Of a stretch of 64,000 nucleotides of DNA, positions 49,516 through 59,349 are shown piece by piece. Made by a program: the position numbers and the translations under genes. This DNA comes from Citrobacter amalonaticus (GTDB lineage: Bacteria > Pseudomonadota > Gammaproteobacteria > Enterobacterales > Enterobacteriaceae). Each line of letters begins with the position of its first letter. Position 1 is the stretch's first letter. The stretch covers positions 543,007-607,006 of the forward strand of contig NZ_JAGTXM010000003.1 in the NCBI RefSeq assembly GCF_018252635.1. Direction: 5' to 3'. The notes beneath the pieces are model-generated. The model searched no databases and was not told the DNA's origin. It was given only the letters and a program-made list of their open reading frames with translations.

Positions 49516-50256
49516 ATGAAGCCGTTTTTGAGCAAGGCAGCACTCCTGGCGTTAAGCATTATGCCATTCACCGCGATGGCGTCGCACTGGAGCTATGAAG
49601 GTGAAGGCTCTCCGGAACACTGGGGCTCCCTCAATGAAGAATATAAAACCTGCCAGGCAGGAATGAACCAGTCCCCAATTAACATTGATACCACGCTAAA
49701 AACACCTATTTCCCCACTCAGTATTCACTACTCCGATGGTCCGATAATGCTGATCAATAATGGGCATACGATTCAGGCCGGACTGAAAAACACCACTGCG
49801 GATACAGTATCTATTGATGGTATCCCTTTCACATTGCAACAGTTCCACTTTCACTCCCCGAGCGAAAATACCATACATGGGAAACATTACGCGATGGAGA
49901 TGCACCTTGTGCACAAAGATGCGAAAGGAGCGGTAGCGGTCGTCGCAGTAATGTTCGATAAAGGAGCAGCCAACTCAGAACTGGAAAAGCTCTGGGCAAC
50001 GATGCCTGAGAAAGCGGAGCAAGACGTGAAAATCACCGCGCAGATGGACCTCAACGCTTTGCTGCCTAAGAATAAAACCTACTGGCGTTTCAGTGGCTCG
50101 CTCACGACACCGCCCTGTTCTGAAGGCGTAACCTGGATTGTCCTGAAACATCCTCTGACACTCTCCACTGCACAACTGGAGAAATTTACGCATACCATGC
50201 ATCACGATAACAATCGCCCAACACAACCGCTCAACGGTCGGGTAGTGGTTGAATAA
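49516..50256 (+). CDS. cah: Periplasmic alpha-type carbonic anhydrase
   Basis: The enzyme hydrates carbon dioxide to bicarbonate, here in the periplasm. The 246-residue protein has a signal peptide (MKPFLSKAALLALSIMPFTA, cut near AMA-SHW) and alpha-class features: SPINI near residue 55, zinc-binding His residues in QFHFHSPSEN (near 113-120) and MHLVHKD (near 130), and TTPPCSEGVTWIVL near 196. E. coli K-12 has no gene here, whereas Klebsiella has a similar cah. It stands between prmA and dusB with its own hairpin downstream. Confidence 0.93.
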   Translation: MKPFLSKAALLALSIMPFTAMASHWSYEGEGSPEHWGSLNEEYKTCQAGMNQSPINIDTTLKTPISPLSIHYSDGPIMLINNGHTIQAGLKNTTADTVSIDGIPFTLQQFHFHSPSENTIHGKHYAMEMHLVHKDAKGAVAVVAVMFDKGAANSELEKLWATMPEKAEQDVKITAQMDLNALLPKNKTYWRFSGSLTTPPCSEGVTWIVLKHPLTLSTAQLEKFTHTMHHDNNRPTQPLNGRVVVE

Positions 50257-50311
50257 TCCCTTCACTACACAATCATCTGCTGAAATGAGAGCATAGTCAC
50301 ATTAAGTCACC

Positions 50312-50340
50312 ATATTCTGCTGATTAATTCAGCAGAATAT
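50312..50340 (+). terminator. Strong hairpin downstream of cah
   Basis: ATATTCTGCTGA and TCAGCAGAATAT are perfect 12-base arms with loop TTAAT, 55 bases after the cah stop. No U-run follows, so it may be a terminator that needs help, or a regulatory palindrome. Confidence 0.55.
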
Positions 50341-50497
50341 CTTGTCAGTCTTCATCGTCGTGAAGAAAAAATGAGAAGTTACGCAAAATTATACGTGTAC
50401 AGATTTTCTTCACATTTCTGTAATGCAATGATTTGTATAGCTAATTATTCATAAGCGTTTACTTGAACGGCGATTCTTTGATCCACCTCAGAGGATT

Positions 50498-50512
50498 GGT
50501 TAAAGTTTGGCC
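50498..50512. promoter_or_regulatory. Fis binding site II-like sequence
   Basis: GGTTAAAGTTTGGCC fits the 15-base Fis consensus (G-N2-Y-A-W5-T-R-N2-C) with one mismatch. It is centred about 44 bases before the expected start of transcription, matching autorepression site II of E. coli fis. Confidence 0.65.
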
Positions 50513-50541
50513 TTTCATCTCGTGCAAAAAATGCGTAATAT
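50513..50541 (+). promoter_or_regulatory. dusB-fis promoter
   Basis: TTTCAT and TAATAT are spaced by 17 bases and followed by the GC-rich discriminator ACGCCGCC, the mark of a stringently controlled promoter. It matches the E. coli fis promoter elements as I recall. Confidence 0.85.
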
Positions 50542-50580
50542 ACGCCGCCTTGCAGTCACAGTATGGTCATTTCTTAACTC

Positions 50581-51546
50581 ATGCGCATCGGACAATACCA
50601 GCTTAGAAATCGCCTGATCGCAGCGCCCATGGCTGGCATTACTGACAGACCATTTCGGACGCTGTGTTATGAGATGGGAGCCGGATTGACCGTATCCGAG
50701 ATGATGTCGTCTAACCCGCAAGTTTGGGAAAGCGACAAGTCCCGTTTACGAATGGTGCACGTTGATGAGCCAGGAATTCGCACGGTGCAAATTGCCGGTA
50801 GCGATCCTGTTGAGATGGCCGATGCCGCACGGATTAACGTGGAAAGCGGCGCCCAGATTATTGATATCAATATGGGGTGTCCGGCTAAAAAAGTGAATCG
50901 CAAGCTCGCAGGTTCAGCCCTCTTGCAGTACCCGGATTTAGTGAAGTCGATACTAACCGGGGTGGTTAATGCAGTGGACGTCCCTGTGACCCTGAAGATT
51001 CGCACCGGCTGGGCTCCGGAACACCGTAACTGCGTTGAGATTGCCCAACTGGCTGAAGACTGTGGCATTCAGGCTCTGACCATTCATGGACGCACCCGCG
51101 CCTGTTTGTTCAATGGGGACGCTGAGTACGACAGTATTCGGGCAGTTAAGCAGAAAGTTTCCATTCCGATTATCGCGAATGGTGACATTACAGACCCGCT
51201 TAAAGCCAGAGCTGTGCTTGACTATACGGGGGCAGATGCCCTGATGATAGGCCGCGCAGCTCAGGGAAGACCCTGGATCTTTCGGGAAATCCAGCATTAT
51301 CTGGACACTGGGGAGTTGCTATCCCCCCTGCCTCTGGCAGAGGTTAAGCGCTTGCTTTGTGCGCATGTTCGGGAACTGCATGACTTTTATGGCCAGGCAA
51401 AAGGGTACCGAATCGCGCGTAAACACGTCTCCTGGTATCTCCAGGAGCACGCTCCAAATGACCAGTTTCGGCGCACATTCAACGCCATTGAGGATGCCAG
51501 CGAACAGCTGGAGGCGTTGGAGGCATACTTCGAAAATTTTGCGTAA
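50581..51546 (+). CDS. dusB: tRNA-dihydrouridine synthase B
   Basis: DusB reduces uridine to dihydrouridine in the tRNA D-loop with FMN and NADPH. At 321 residues it matches E. coli. FMN-binding motif [12 protein letters not shown] near 17-28 and catalytic Cys in [10 protein letters not shown] near 98-107 are seen. First gene of the dusB-fis operon, 25 bases before fis. Confidence 0.97.
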   Translation: MRIGQYQLRNRLIAAPMAGITDRPFRTLCYEMGAGLTVSEMMSSNPQVWESDKSRLRMVHVDEPGIRTVQIAGSDPVEMADAARINVESGAQIIDINMGCPAKKVNRKLAGSALLQYPDLVKSILTGVVNAVDVPVTLKIRTGWAPEHRNCVEIAQLAEDCGIQALTIHGRTRACLFNGDAEYDSIRAVKQKVSIPIIANGDITDPLKARAVLDYTGADALMIGRAAQGRPWIFREIQHYLDTGELLSPLPLAEVKRLLCAHVRELHDFYGQAKGYRIARKHVSWYLQEHAPNDQFRRTFNAIEDASEQLEALEAYFENFA

Positions 51547-51571
51547 ACAGAAATAAAGAGCTGACAGAACT

Positions 51572-51868
51572 ATGTTCGAACAACGCGTAAATTCTGACGT
51601 ACTGACCGTTTCTACCGTTAACTCTCAGGATCAGGTAACCCAAAAGCCCCTGCGTGACTCGGTTAAACAGGCACTGAAGAACTATTTTGCTCAACTGAAC
51701 GGTCAGGATGTTAATGACCTCTATGAGCTGGTACTGGCTGAAGTAGAACAGCCCCTGTTGGACATGGTGATGCAATACACCCGTGGTAACCAGACCCGTG
51801 CTGCCCTGATGATGGGTATCAACCGTGGTACGCTGCGTAAAAAATTGAAAAAATACGGCATGAACTAA
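51572..51868 (+). CDS. fis: Nucleoid-associated protein Fis
   Basis: Fis bends DNA, shapes the nucleoid and activates rRNA and tRNA promoters in fast growth. The 98-residue protein equals E. coli Fis: N-terminal beta-arm region, and C-terminal helix-turn-helix ([20 protein letters not shown], near 72-91). It is translated from the dusB-fis mRNA with a weak ribosome site. Confidence 0.98.
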
Positions 51869-51892
51869 TCTCGATTAGCTAATTGCTTGTTT

Positions 51893-51930
51893 AAAAAGGC
51901 GCTACTCGGCATGGGGAAGCGCCTTTTTTA
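51893..51930 (+). terminator. dusB-fis terminator
   Basis: AAAAAGGCGC pairs with GCGCCTTTTT around a 16-base loop, followed by TTA. It lies 24 bases after fis. Confidence 0.9.
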
Positions 51931-51953
51931 TACGCCTCTTTTGTGGAGCCGAT

Positions 51954-52838
51954 ATGTATTCACGATTTGAACCACACTACTTTGGTGGTGGATCCGCGTC
52001 GATCATCCACGGAGATGCGCTGACAGAACTCAAAAAACTCCCCGCTGAAAGCGTCGATTTAATCTTTGCTGACCCGCCTTACAATATCGGAAAGGATTTT
52101 GACGGGATGGTCGAGTCCTGGGACGAAGACGTCTTCCTGGGCTGGCTGTTCGCGTGCATTGAGGAGTGTCATCGGGTGCTGAAAACACAGGGCACGATGT
52201 ACATCATGAACAGCACCGAAAACATGCCGCATATCGATCTTAAATGCAGAACGCTGTTTACCATCAAAAGCCGGATTGTCTGGTCCTATGACAGTTCGGG
52301 CGTGCAGGCGAAGAAATACTTTGGTTCAATGTATGAACCGATTCTGATGATGGTGAAAGATGCCAGACACTATACGTTCAACAGCGATGCCATTCTGGTT
52401 GAGACTAAAACTGGCGCGAAAAGAGCGCTGATTGACTACCGTAAAAACCCGCCACAGCCTTACAACACGCAAAAAGTTCCGGGTAACGTCTGGGAATTTC
52501 CCCGTGTGCGTTATTTGATGGATGAATATGAAAACCACCCGACGCAAAAACCCCTTGCCTTGTTAAAGCGGATCGTTCTGGCCTCCTCCAATCCTGGCGA
52601 TACGGTGCTGGATCCCTTCGCCGGCAGCTTTACCACCGGCGCCGTGGCGGTCGCATCAGGACGTAAATTCATCGGTATTGAGGTCAATAATGAGTATGTG
52701 AAGATGGGACTCAGACGGCTGAATGTCAGTTCGCACTACTCTGCTGAAGACCTGACGAAAGTCAAAAAAAGAAAAACGAAAAACTTGTCGAAAAAGAGCC
52801 GAACGGCGTCGGATGTGGTGAAGATCACAGCAAAGTAA
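51954..52838 (+). CDS. yhdJ: Orphan adenine-specific DNA methyltransferase YhdJ
   Basis: YhdJ is a beta-class N6-adenine methyltransferase; E. coli YhdJ modifies ATGCAT without a partner endonuclease. At 294 residues it matches. The catalytic motif DPPYNIGKDFDG is near residue 40, before the SAM motif DPFAGSFTTGAVA near 221, the order of the beta class. No restriction gene is adjacent. Non-essential in E. coli. Confidence 0.94.
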   Translation: MYSRFEPHYFGGGSASIIHGDALTELKKLPAESVDLIFADPPYNIGKDFDGMVESWDEDVFLGWLFACIEECHRVLKTQGTMYIMNSTENMPHIDLKCRTLFTIKSRIVWSYDSSGVQAKKYFGSMYEPILMMVKDARHYTFNSDAILVETKTGAKRALIDYRKNPPQPYNTQKVPGNVWEFPRVRYLMDEYENHPTQKPLALLKRIVLASSNPGDTVLDPFAGSFTTGAVAVASGRKFIGIEVNNEYVKMGLRRLNVSSHYSAEDLTKVKKRKTKNLSKKSRTASDVVKITAK

Positions 52839-52920
52839 AAGCATTGTAAGCCTGCTTTTCAGGACGCATTTTTCGTGTATATTTCCAGCACGCTTGGGCA
52901 TGAATACACAGGATTTGGCA

Positions 52921-53085
52921 ATGATTCGCAAGTATTGGTGGCTGGTTGTTTTTGCGGTCTCCGTGTTCCTTTTTGATACATTACTGATCCAGTGGATTGA
53001 ACTGATCACCACGGAAGTCGATAAATGCCGCAATATGGATTCTGTCAATCCGCTCAAGCTGGTCAACTGTACAGATCTGCAATAG
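52921..53085 (+). CDS. yhdU: Small membrane protein YhdU (DUF2556)
   Basis: A 54-residue protein with one N-terminal membrane segment (YWWLVVFAVSVFLFDTLLI) and a Cys-containing tail (CRNMDS, VNCTDL). The start at 52921 follows AGGA at seven bases; a longer frame from 52894 is possible. Conserved in E. coli; function unknown. Confidence 0.8.
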   Translation: MIRKYWWLVVFAVSVFLFDTLLIQWIELITTEVDKCRNMDSVNPLKLVNCTDLQ

Positions 53086-53112
53086 CGTGTGATTGATAGA
53101 CAGGAGAAATAA

Positions 53113-53760
53113 TTATAATGTTTCCGGCGTTAACTGCATGATATTTCCATCAGGAATTAGCATCCTTAATACATTATCCACCAGTGCCGGAGCCTGCTGA
53201 TAAAGATCGTAGCGGGCAGAATTCATTAACCAGTTCTTCACGATCCCACTAAAACTACCGTGAATAATAATTAAGACCACGTCTAAATCCAGCGTGCTGG
53301 AAATCAACCCTTCCGTCATACTTGCCTGCAATGCGTCACGTAGTCCTTTCTGGCTAAATCCCATTTTTTCTCGTATTTCTTGCTCTGATATCATTCCCTC
53401 ATGAAATTCACATTTATGATATAAAATTTGCAACAATGCCTGCTGTCGGGGAATTTCCGCGATGTATTGCAATCCGGCAATTAACTTTTCGCGCAGCTGT
53501 TGTAAGGGATTAACGCTGACATGAAAAGCTAACCGTTCCTGAATTAGATCGCGTAATGGTGGTTGCTGTTGCCAGAGTTCATTGAAGAGCTGCGTTTTGT
53601 TGTCAAAATGCCAGTAGATAGCCCCTCGGGTGACCTGGGCCGCGTCCGCAATGTCGTTAAGCGTCGTGTTGCTAACGCCTCGCGTGGCAAACTGGATGAT
53701 TGCGGTCTCAATCAAATGTTGTCGCGTTTTTAACGCGTCGGCTTTTGTTCTCTTAGCCAT
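53113..53760 (-). CDS. acrS: TetR-family regulator AcrS
   Basis: AcrS (EnvR) is a 215-residue TetR-family repressor that in E. coli represses acrAB and lies next to acrEF. The N-terminal helix-turn-helix is seen in LNDIADAAQVTRGAIYWHFD, near 34-53. It is divergent from acrE with a 407-base gap. The start ATG is at 53760. Confidence 0.93.
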   Translation of the reverse strand: MAKRTKADALKTRQHLIETAIIQFATRGVSNTTLNDIADAAQVTRGAIYWHFDNKTQLFNELWQQQPPLRDLIQERLAFHVSVNPLQQLREKLIAGLQYIAEIPRQQALLQILYHKCEFHEGMISEQEIREKMGFSQKGLRDALQASMTEGLISSTLDLDVVLIIIHGSFSGIVKNWLMNSARYDLYQQAPALVDNVLRMLIPDGNIMQLTPETL

Positions 53761-54167
53761 AGGTTATCGTTTCAGAAGCAGAATAATAGGAATACGGCAA
53801 TTCAACATTCCCGATAAAAAGAACTGTATCACCTCATTCGTTTAGAGATGAAATAAAAGTGAAAAATCTCAGCACAAAAAAACCAATTAAATAAACATTA
53901 CAAATAAAATTGCAAAAAGCATTCATGCGACAGATGTATATTTCTAAATGTATTTTCCAGAAACAAAGCATGATATAAAAAAACAAAATGAAAAGATAAA
54001 GCCATCACTTTTTTGTTTTTACGTGCCGTAGACCTGGTCATAAAATAAGTATTACTTACATCACAGGCTAATAATTTGTAGGATAGCCAACGGTTATTTC
54101 TTCGTGCACGTTATCGCCTTACCGTTATCCGGTAAATAACGAGCTATTGGTTTTTTAAGGAACAGTA
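53761..54167. other. acrS-acrE divergent intergenic region
   Basis: An AT-rich gap of 407 bases; low GC in the middle (53850-54010) suggests H-NS silencing, as known for E. coli acrEF. A perfect 13-base palindrome (54046-54058) lies about 110 bases before acrE, with TAATAA at 54069-54074 as a possible -10. No gene is seen. Confidence 0.6.
54046..54058. promoter_or_regulatory. Possible operator palindrome before acrE
   Basis: TAAGTA-T-TACTTA is a perfect palindrome in the acrS-acrE gap. The position suits an AcrS or other TetR-family operator. It does not match the AcrR operator closely. Confidence 0.4.
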
Positions 54168-55331
54168 ATGACGAAACATGCCAGGTTTTCACTCCTGCCC
54201 TCATTTATCTTCATCTCTGCTGCGTTACTTGCCGGTTGTAACGATCAGGGAGATAAGCACGCTCAGGCAACCGAACCGCAGGTGACCGTTCATGTAGTCA
54301 CTGCCGCGCCGTTAGCGATAACGACCGAACTGCCGGGGCGGACCTCCGCATTCCGCATTGCGGAAGTTCGTCCACAGGTTAGTGGTATTGTTCTCAAAAG
54401 AAACTTCACCGAGGGCAGCGATGTTCAGGCCGGGCAGTCGCTGTATCAGATCGATCCTGCCACTTATCAGGCAGATTACGATAGCGCGAAAGGGGAACTG
54501 GCGAAAAGTGAAGCTGCCGCCGCCATCGCCCATCTGACGGTTAAGCGCTATGTTCCGCTCGTCGGGACAAAATATATCAGCCAACAGGAATACGACCAGG
54601 CGATTGCGGATGCGCGTCAGGCCGACGCGACGGTCATTGCCGCACGAGCCGCGGTTGAGAGCGCACGTATCAATCTTGCTTACACCAAAGTCACCTCGCC
54701 GATCGCTGGTCGTATTGGCAAATCCAGCGTGACGGAAGGTGCGCTGGTCACCAATGGTCAGGCAACGGCACTGGCTACCGTACAGCAACTCGATCCTATC
54801 TATGTCGATGTCACACAGTCCAGCAGTGACTTTATGCGACTTAAGCAGTCCGTTGAACAAGGTAGCCTGCATAAAGACAGCGCCAGCAGCAGCGTCCAGT
54901 TGGTGATGGAAAATGGCACCGCGTATCCCCTGAAAGGGACACTGCAGTTTTCTGATGTCACGGTGGACGAAAGCACAGGCTCCATCACCCTTCGCGCCGT
55001 CTTCCCTAACCCGCAGCACGCTCTACTGCCGGGGATGTTTGTACGCGCTCGCATTGACGAAGGCGTTCAACCCAACGCCATTTTGATCCCCCAGCAGGGC
55101 GTAACGCGTACGCCTCGTGGCGATGCGACGGTACTGATCGTTAATAGCCAAAGTCAGGTTGAACCGCGCACGGTTGTCGCTTCACAGGCCATCGGAGACA
55201 AATGGTTGATTAGCGAAGGCCTACAGCCTGGCGAGCAGGTGATTGTCAGCGGATTACAAAAAGCCCATCCTGGCACGAAAGTGAAAACCACCACGGATGC
55301 CATTACTCCTGCGGCAAAAACAGCGCAATAA
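54168..55331 (+). CDS. acrE: Multidrug efflux periplasmic adaptor AcrE
   Basis: AcrE is the lipoprotein membrane-fusion subunit of the AcrEF-TolC pump. The 387-residue protein has a lipoprotein signal with lipobox LLAG-C near residue 24. Lipoyl halves flank an alpha-hairpin (about 60-205), then beta-barrel and membrane-proximal domains. It overlaps nothing and is followed 11 bases later by acrF. Close to AcrA but location with acrS/acrF fixes the identity. Confidence 0.95.
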   Translation: MTKHARFSLLPSFIFISAALLAGCNDQGDKHAQATEPQVTVHVVTAAPLAITTELPGRTSAFRIAEVRPQVSGIVLKRNFTEGSDVQAGQSLYQIDPATYQADYDSAKGELAKSEAAAAIAHLTVKRYVPLVGTKYISQQEYDQAIADARQADATVIAARAAVESARINLAYTKVTSPIAGRIGKSSVTEGALVTNGQATALATVQQLDPIYVDVTQSSSDFMRLKQSVEQGSLHKDSASSSVQLVMENGTAYPLKGTLQFSDVTVDESTGSITLRAVFPNPQHALLPGMFVRARIDEGVQPNAILIPQQGVTRTPRGDATVLIVNSQSQVEPRTVVASQAIGDKWLISEGLQPGEQVIVSGLQKAHPGTKVKTTTDAITPAAKTAQ

Positions 55332-55342
55332 GGTCAGCGGAT

Positions 55343-58300
55343 ATGGCAAACTTTTTCATTAGACGACCTATCTTTGCCTGGGTTCTGGCCATCATTTTGA
55401 TGCTGGCCGGCGCCCTTGCGATTATGCAACTGCCCGTTGCGCAATACCCGACTATCGCTCCGCCTGCGGTCGCGATTTCTGCAACCTATCCAGGAGCAGA
55501 TGCGCAAACGGTGCAGGATACGGTGACTCAGGTTATCGAACAGAATATGAACGGTATCGATAACCTGATGTATATGTCCTCCACCAGCGACTCTACGGGT
55601 AGCGTGACCATCACCTTAACCTTTCAGTCCGGAACCGACCCGGATATTGCCCAGGTTCAGGTACAGAACAAACTGCAGTTGGCGACACCATTGCTGCCTC
55701 AGGAAGTTCAACAGCAAGGGATCAGCGTAGAAAAGTCGAGCAGCAGTTTCTTGTTGGTGGCGGGGTTTGTCTCTGACAATCCGCAAACGACCCAGGACGA
55801 TATCTCCGACTACGTTGCCTCAAACGTGAAAGATACGATCAGCCGTCTGAACGGCGTGGGCGACGTACAGTTGTTTGGCGCGCAGTACGCGATGCGTATC
55901 TGGCTGGATGCGAATCTGCTAAACAAATACCAGCTCACACCGGTCGATGTGATCAATCAACTGAAGATACAGAACGACCAGATCGCAGCGGGTCAGTTGG
56001 GCGGAACGCCCTCGCTGCCAGGGCAGCAGTTGAACGCATCTATCATCGCGCAGACGCGACTGAAAGATCCTGAGGAATTCGGCAAAGTCACATTACGAGT
56101 AAACAGTGACGGTTCCGTCGTCCATCTTAAAGATGTCGCACGTATCGAACTCGGGGGGGAAAACTATAACGTTGTCGCCCGAATTAACGGTAAACCGGCA
56201 GCAGGTTTGGGAATCAAACTGGCGACCGGGGCCAACGCTCTGGATACCGCCAGCGCGATCAAAGCCAAACTCGGTGAGCTACAACCCTTTTTCCCGCCAG
56301 GGATGAAAGTGGTTTACCCGTATGACACCACGCCGTTTGTGAAGATCTCTATTCACGAAGTCGTGAAAACGTTGTTCGAAGCAATCGTCCTGGTTTTCCT
56401 CGTGATGTATCTGTTTTTGCAGAATATCCGCGCGACGCTCATTCCAACGATTGCGGTTCCCGTTGTGCTGTTGGGTACATTTGCCGTGCTCTCGGCGTTT
56501 GGCTACTCGATCAACACCCTGACGATGTTCGGGATGGTACTGGCAATCGGTTTGCTTGTTGATGATGCCATTGTGGTAGTGGAAAACGTTGAACGTGTGA
56601 TGATGGAGGAAAAGTTGCCGCCCAAAGAGGCAACCGAGAAATCCATGTCGCAGATCCAGGGGGCGCTGGTTGGGATCGCGATGGTGCTGTCTGCCGTCTT
56701 CATCCCAATGGCCTTTTTCGGCGGATCCACCGGGGCTATTTATCGCCAGTTTTCCATCACGATTGTGTCGGCAATGGCGCTTTCGGTTTTGGTGGCATTG
56801 ATCCTGACCCCCGCACTTTGCGCAACGCTGCTAAAACCGGCATCCACCGAACACCACGAAAAGAAAGGGGGATTTTTCGGCTGGTTTAATGCCAAATTTG
56901 ATCTCAGCGTTAACCACTACACCAACAGCGTCAGCGGCATTGTGCGCAAAACCGGACGCTACTTGATCATTTACATTGCGATTGTCATCGGGATGGCCAT
57001 CCTTTTCCTGCGCCTTCCTACTTCCTTTCTGCCTGATGAAGATCAGGGCGTATTCATGACCATGATCCAGTTACCTGCCGGAGCGACACAAGAACGCACC
57101 CAAAAAGTCCTGGATCAAGTGACTGACTACTACCTGAATAATGAAAAAGCAAATGTGGATAGTGTCTTTACTGTCAACGGATTCAGCTTCAGTGGTCAAG
57201 GGCAAAATTCCGGAATGGCCTTTGTCAGCCTTAAATCCTGGGAAGCGCGTAGCGGCAAAGAAAACAGCGTAGAGTCGATCATCGCCCGCGCCACACACGC
57301 TTTTAGCAAAATCAGTGATGGTCTGCTCTTTCCGTTTAACATGCCTGCAATCCTTGAACTGGGCACGGCAACAGGCTTCGATTTTGAACTGATAGATCAG
57401 GGTGGACTTGGACATGCCGCACTGACATCAGCACGTAATCAGTTGCTAGGTATGGTGGCGCAACATCCTGACTTGCTGGTTCGAGTTCGGCCCAACGGCC
57501 TGGAGGATACCGCTCAGTTCAAACTGGATGTTGATCAGGAAAAAGCGCGGGCGCTTGGTGTATCTCTGTCTGATATCAATCAGACGATCTCAGCATCACT
57601 GGGCGGCGCTTATGTGAATGACTTTATCGATCGTGGGCGCGTGAAGAAAGTGTATGTTCAGGCGGATGCGAAATTTCGTATGCTGCCAGAAGATATCAAC
57701 AACCTGTATGTCCGCGGTAGCAATGGGGGTATGGTGCCTTTCTCAAGTTTCAGTTCCGCACACTGGATGTACGGTTCTCCACGTCTGGAACGCTACAACG
57801 GTATGCCATCAATGGAACTCCAGGGTGAGGCCGCCGCAGGCAGAAGTACCGGTGAGGCTATGGCGCTAATGGAAGAACTCGCATCAAAACTGCCCGGTGG
57901 TATCGGCCATGACTGGACGGGAATGTCATATCAGGAACGCCTGTCAGGCAATCAGGCACCGGCACTATATGCCATCTCGCTAATCGTCGTATTCCTTTGT
58001 CTTGCCGCACTGTATGAAAGCTGGTCCATTCCGTTCTCGGTGATGTTGGTTGTCCCGCTCGGCGTGGTGGGCGCGCTTCTTGCCGCTACCCTGCGCGGGC
58101 TCAATAACGACGTCTATTTCCAGGTCGGACTGTTAACTACGATTGGGCTTTCCGCGAAAAACGCCATTCTTATCGTGGAATTTGCCAAGGATCTGATGGA
58201 GAAGGAAGGTCGTGGCCTCATCGAGGCAACGCTTGAGGCGGCTCGCATGCGCCTGCGCCCTATTCTGATGACCTCACTCGCGTTCATCCTCGGTGTAATG

Positions 58301-58456
58301 CCGCTGGTTATTAGTCGGGGAGCGGGGAGTGGTGCCCAGAATGCGGTTGGCACCGGTGTGATGGGAGGGATGCTGACAGCTACGCTGCTGGCCATCTTCT
58401 TTGTCCCGGTGTTCTTTGTTGTCGTCAGAGGTCGCTTTAACAAATCCCAAAGCTAA
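55343..58456 (+). CDS. acrF: RND multidrug efflux transporter AcrF
   Basis: AcrF is the proton-driven inner-membrane pump of AcrEF-TolC. At 1037 residues it is a full HAE1-family RND protein (E. coli AcrF 1034). The proton-relay acidic pair is in [18 protein letters not shown] near 407-408, and the relay Lys in [20 protein letters not shown] near 940. Two repeats each of one membrane helix, a large periplasmic loop, and five more helices are evident. Confidence 0.96.
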   Translation: MANFFIRRPIFAWVLAIILMLAGALAIMQLPVAQYPTIAPPAVAISATYPGADAQTVQDTVTQVIEQNMNGIDNLMYMSSTSDSTGSVTITLTFQSGTDPDIAQVQVQNKLQLATPLLPQEVQQQGISVEKSSSSFLLVAGFVSDNPQTTQDDISDYVASNVKDTISRLNGVGDVQLFGAQYAMRIWLDANLLNKYQLTPVDVINQLKIQNDQIAAGQLGGTPSLPGQQLNASIIAQTRLKDPEEFGKVTLRVNSDGSVVHLKDVARIELGGENYNVVARINGKPAAGLGIKLATGANALDTASAIKAKLGELQPFFPPGMKVVYPYDTTPFVKISIHEVVKTLFEAIVLVFLVMYLFLQNIRATLIPTIAVPVVLLGTFAVLSAFGYSINTLTMFGMVLAIGLLVDDAIVVVENVERVMMEEKLPPKEATEKSMSQIQGALVGIAMVLSAVFIPMAFFGGSTGAIYRQFSITIVSAMALSVLVALILTPALCATLLKPASTEHHEKKGGFFGWFNAKFDLSVNHYTNSVSGIVRKTGRYLIIYIAIVIGMAILFLRLPTSFLPDEDQGVFMTMIQLPAGATQERTQKVLDQVTDYYLNNEKANVDSVFTVNGFSFSGQGQNSGMAFVSLKSWEARSGKENSVESIIARATHAFSKISDGLLFPFNMPAILELGTATGFDFELIDQGGLGHAALTSARNQLLGMVAQHPDLLVRVRPNGLEDTAQFKLDVDQEKARALGVSLSDINQTISASLGGAYVNDFIDRGRVKKVYVQADAKFRMLPEDINNLYVRGSNGGMVPFSSFSSAHWMYGSPRLERYNGMPSMELQGEAAAGRSTGEAMALMEELASKLPGGIGHDWTGMSYQERLSGNQAPALYAISLIVVFLCLAALYESWSIPFSVMLVVPLGVVGALLAATLRGLNNDVYFQVGLLTTIGLSAKNAILIVEFAKDLMEKEGRGLIEATLEAARMRLRPILMTSLAFILGVMPLVISRGAGSGAQNAVGTGVMGGMLTATLLAIFFVPVFFVVVRGRFNKSQS

Positions 58457-58466
58457 TATGTAAATT

Positions 58467-58490
58467 AAGGCGTCTACGGACGCCTTTTTC
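58467..58490 (+). terminator. acrEF terminator
   Basis: AAGGCGTC and GACGCCTT form a stem with loop TACG, followed by TTTCC, ten bases after acrF. Confidence 0.88.
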
Positions 58491-58703
58491 CTTCTGATAT
58501 CTTTCTTTATTTATTAAACAGATAGTCATTTACTCTGTACAATACTAAATTCTCTCCTCCTTTATTTTTACAATCCACATGAATTGAGATTATTCCATGT
58601 GCCAATCTTTTTTTAAGCGGTGGTAAAATTCGTTTCGTATTCGCAAAGGGTCAGCATTCTCTGTTGCTGCATTTAGCGGAACGCTTATTGTTGAGGTAAC
58701 ACC

Positions 58704-58925
58704 ATGAAAAGATTAATTCCAGTAGCGTTGCTCACGGCATTGCTGGCAGGCTGTGCACACGATTCACCCTGCGTTCCGGTTTATGATGACCAAGGACGTC
58801 TCGTTCATACCAATACCTGTATGAAAGGGACGACTCAGGATAACTGGGAAACCGCAGGCGCCATTGCAGGCGGAGCCGCAGCGGTTGCAGGCCTGACGAT
58901 GGGGATCATCGCGCTATCAAAATAA
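58704..58925 (+). CDS. yhdV: Small lipoprotein YhdV
   Basis: A 73-residue protein with a lipobox (LLAG-C, near residue 17) and a C-terminal Gly/Ala-rich hydrophobic stretch (AIAGGAAAVAGLTMGIIALS). Length matches E. coli YhdV. The function is unknown; it is monocistronic between acrF and yhdW. Confidence 0.92.
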   Translation: MKRLIPVALLTALLAGCAHDSPCVPVYDDQGRLVHTNTCMKGTTQDNWETAGAIAGGAAAVAGLTMGIIALSK

Positions 58926-58932
58926 CATTCTC

Positions 58933-58956
58933 AGAGCGCGGTACTTGCCGCGCTCT
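58933..58956 (+). terminator. yhdV terminator
   Basis: AGAGCGCGG and CCGCGCTCT form a perfect 9-bp stem with loop TACTTG, seven bases after yhdV. The following U-run is poor. Confidence 0.7.
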
Positions 58957-59243
58957 TAGCCTAAAAACACCTTTTTCATATCATACAATGTGTTGAAAAA
59001 TAGGTATCCCATTACATTTTAATAATCAATAACGTCCATCCCATTCTCTTTTCTCATTTATCCTTCAATACTCACGCTCTCGATATTCACATCCGAAATC
59101 GTTATTTCATTTCGCGGGCATTGTTTTAAATATTTTGCTCCAAAATGTGGCTTACGTTTCAATTTCGCACCATTTAAGGGCGTTGCATTTATTTTTTCCT
59201 GTCTACACTCTGCTTATTGCGTCGGATATTCACACGCAAAACC

Positions 59244-59259
59244 TGGCATTACCTTTGCT
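59244..59259 (+). promoter_or_regulatory. Sigma-54 (-24/-12) promoter of yhdWXYZ
   Basis: TGGCA-N6-TTTGCT fits the -24/-12 consensus with the correct 12-base spacing between GG and GC. Transcription should begin near 59271, about 80 bases before yhdW. E. coli yhdW is among NtrC-controlled genes, as I recall. Confidence 0.8.
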
Positions 59260-59349
59260 TAAAAGAGTATGGCCAATGCCACAGACAGGTTAAAGACGTT
59301 GCAGAACGTCTCTCTATAACAATAATTTCTTTGCCACACAGGATGCATT

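Larger units (their letters stand above)
50257..50580 (+). other. cah-dusB intergenic region with fis promoter
   Basis: The 324-base gap holds a 12-bp-stem hairpin (50312-50340), an AT-rich stretch, and the growth-regulated dusB-fis promoter (50513-50541). No gene is seen. Confidence 0.75.
58926..59349 (+). other. yhdV-yhdW intergenic region with nitrogen-control promoter
   Basis: The 424-base gap holds the yhdV hairpin (58933-58956) and a sigma-54-type promoter (59244-59259), with possible weak NtrC-like sequences at about 59136-59151 and 59167-59178. No gene is supported. Confidence 0.65.

Noticed and set aside
51954-52838. yhdJ methyltransferase as part of a restriction-modification system
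   Set aside because: No restriction endonuclease or specificity gene lies nearby; it is a known orphan methyltransferase.
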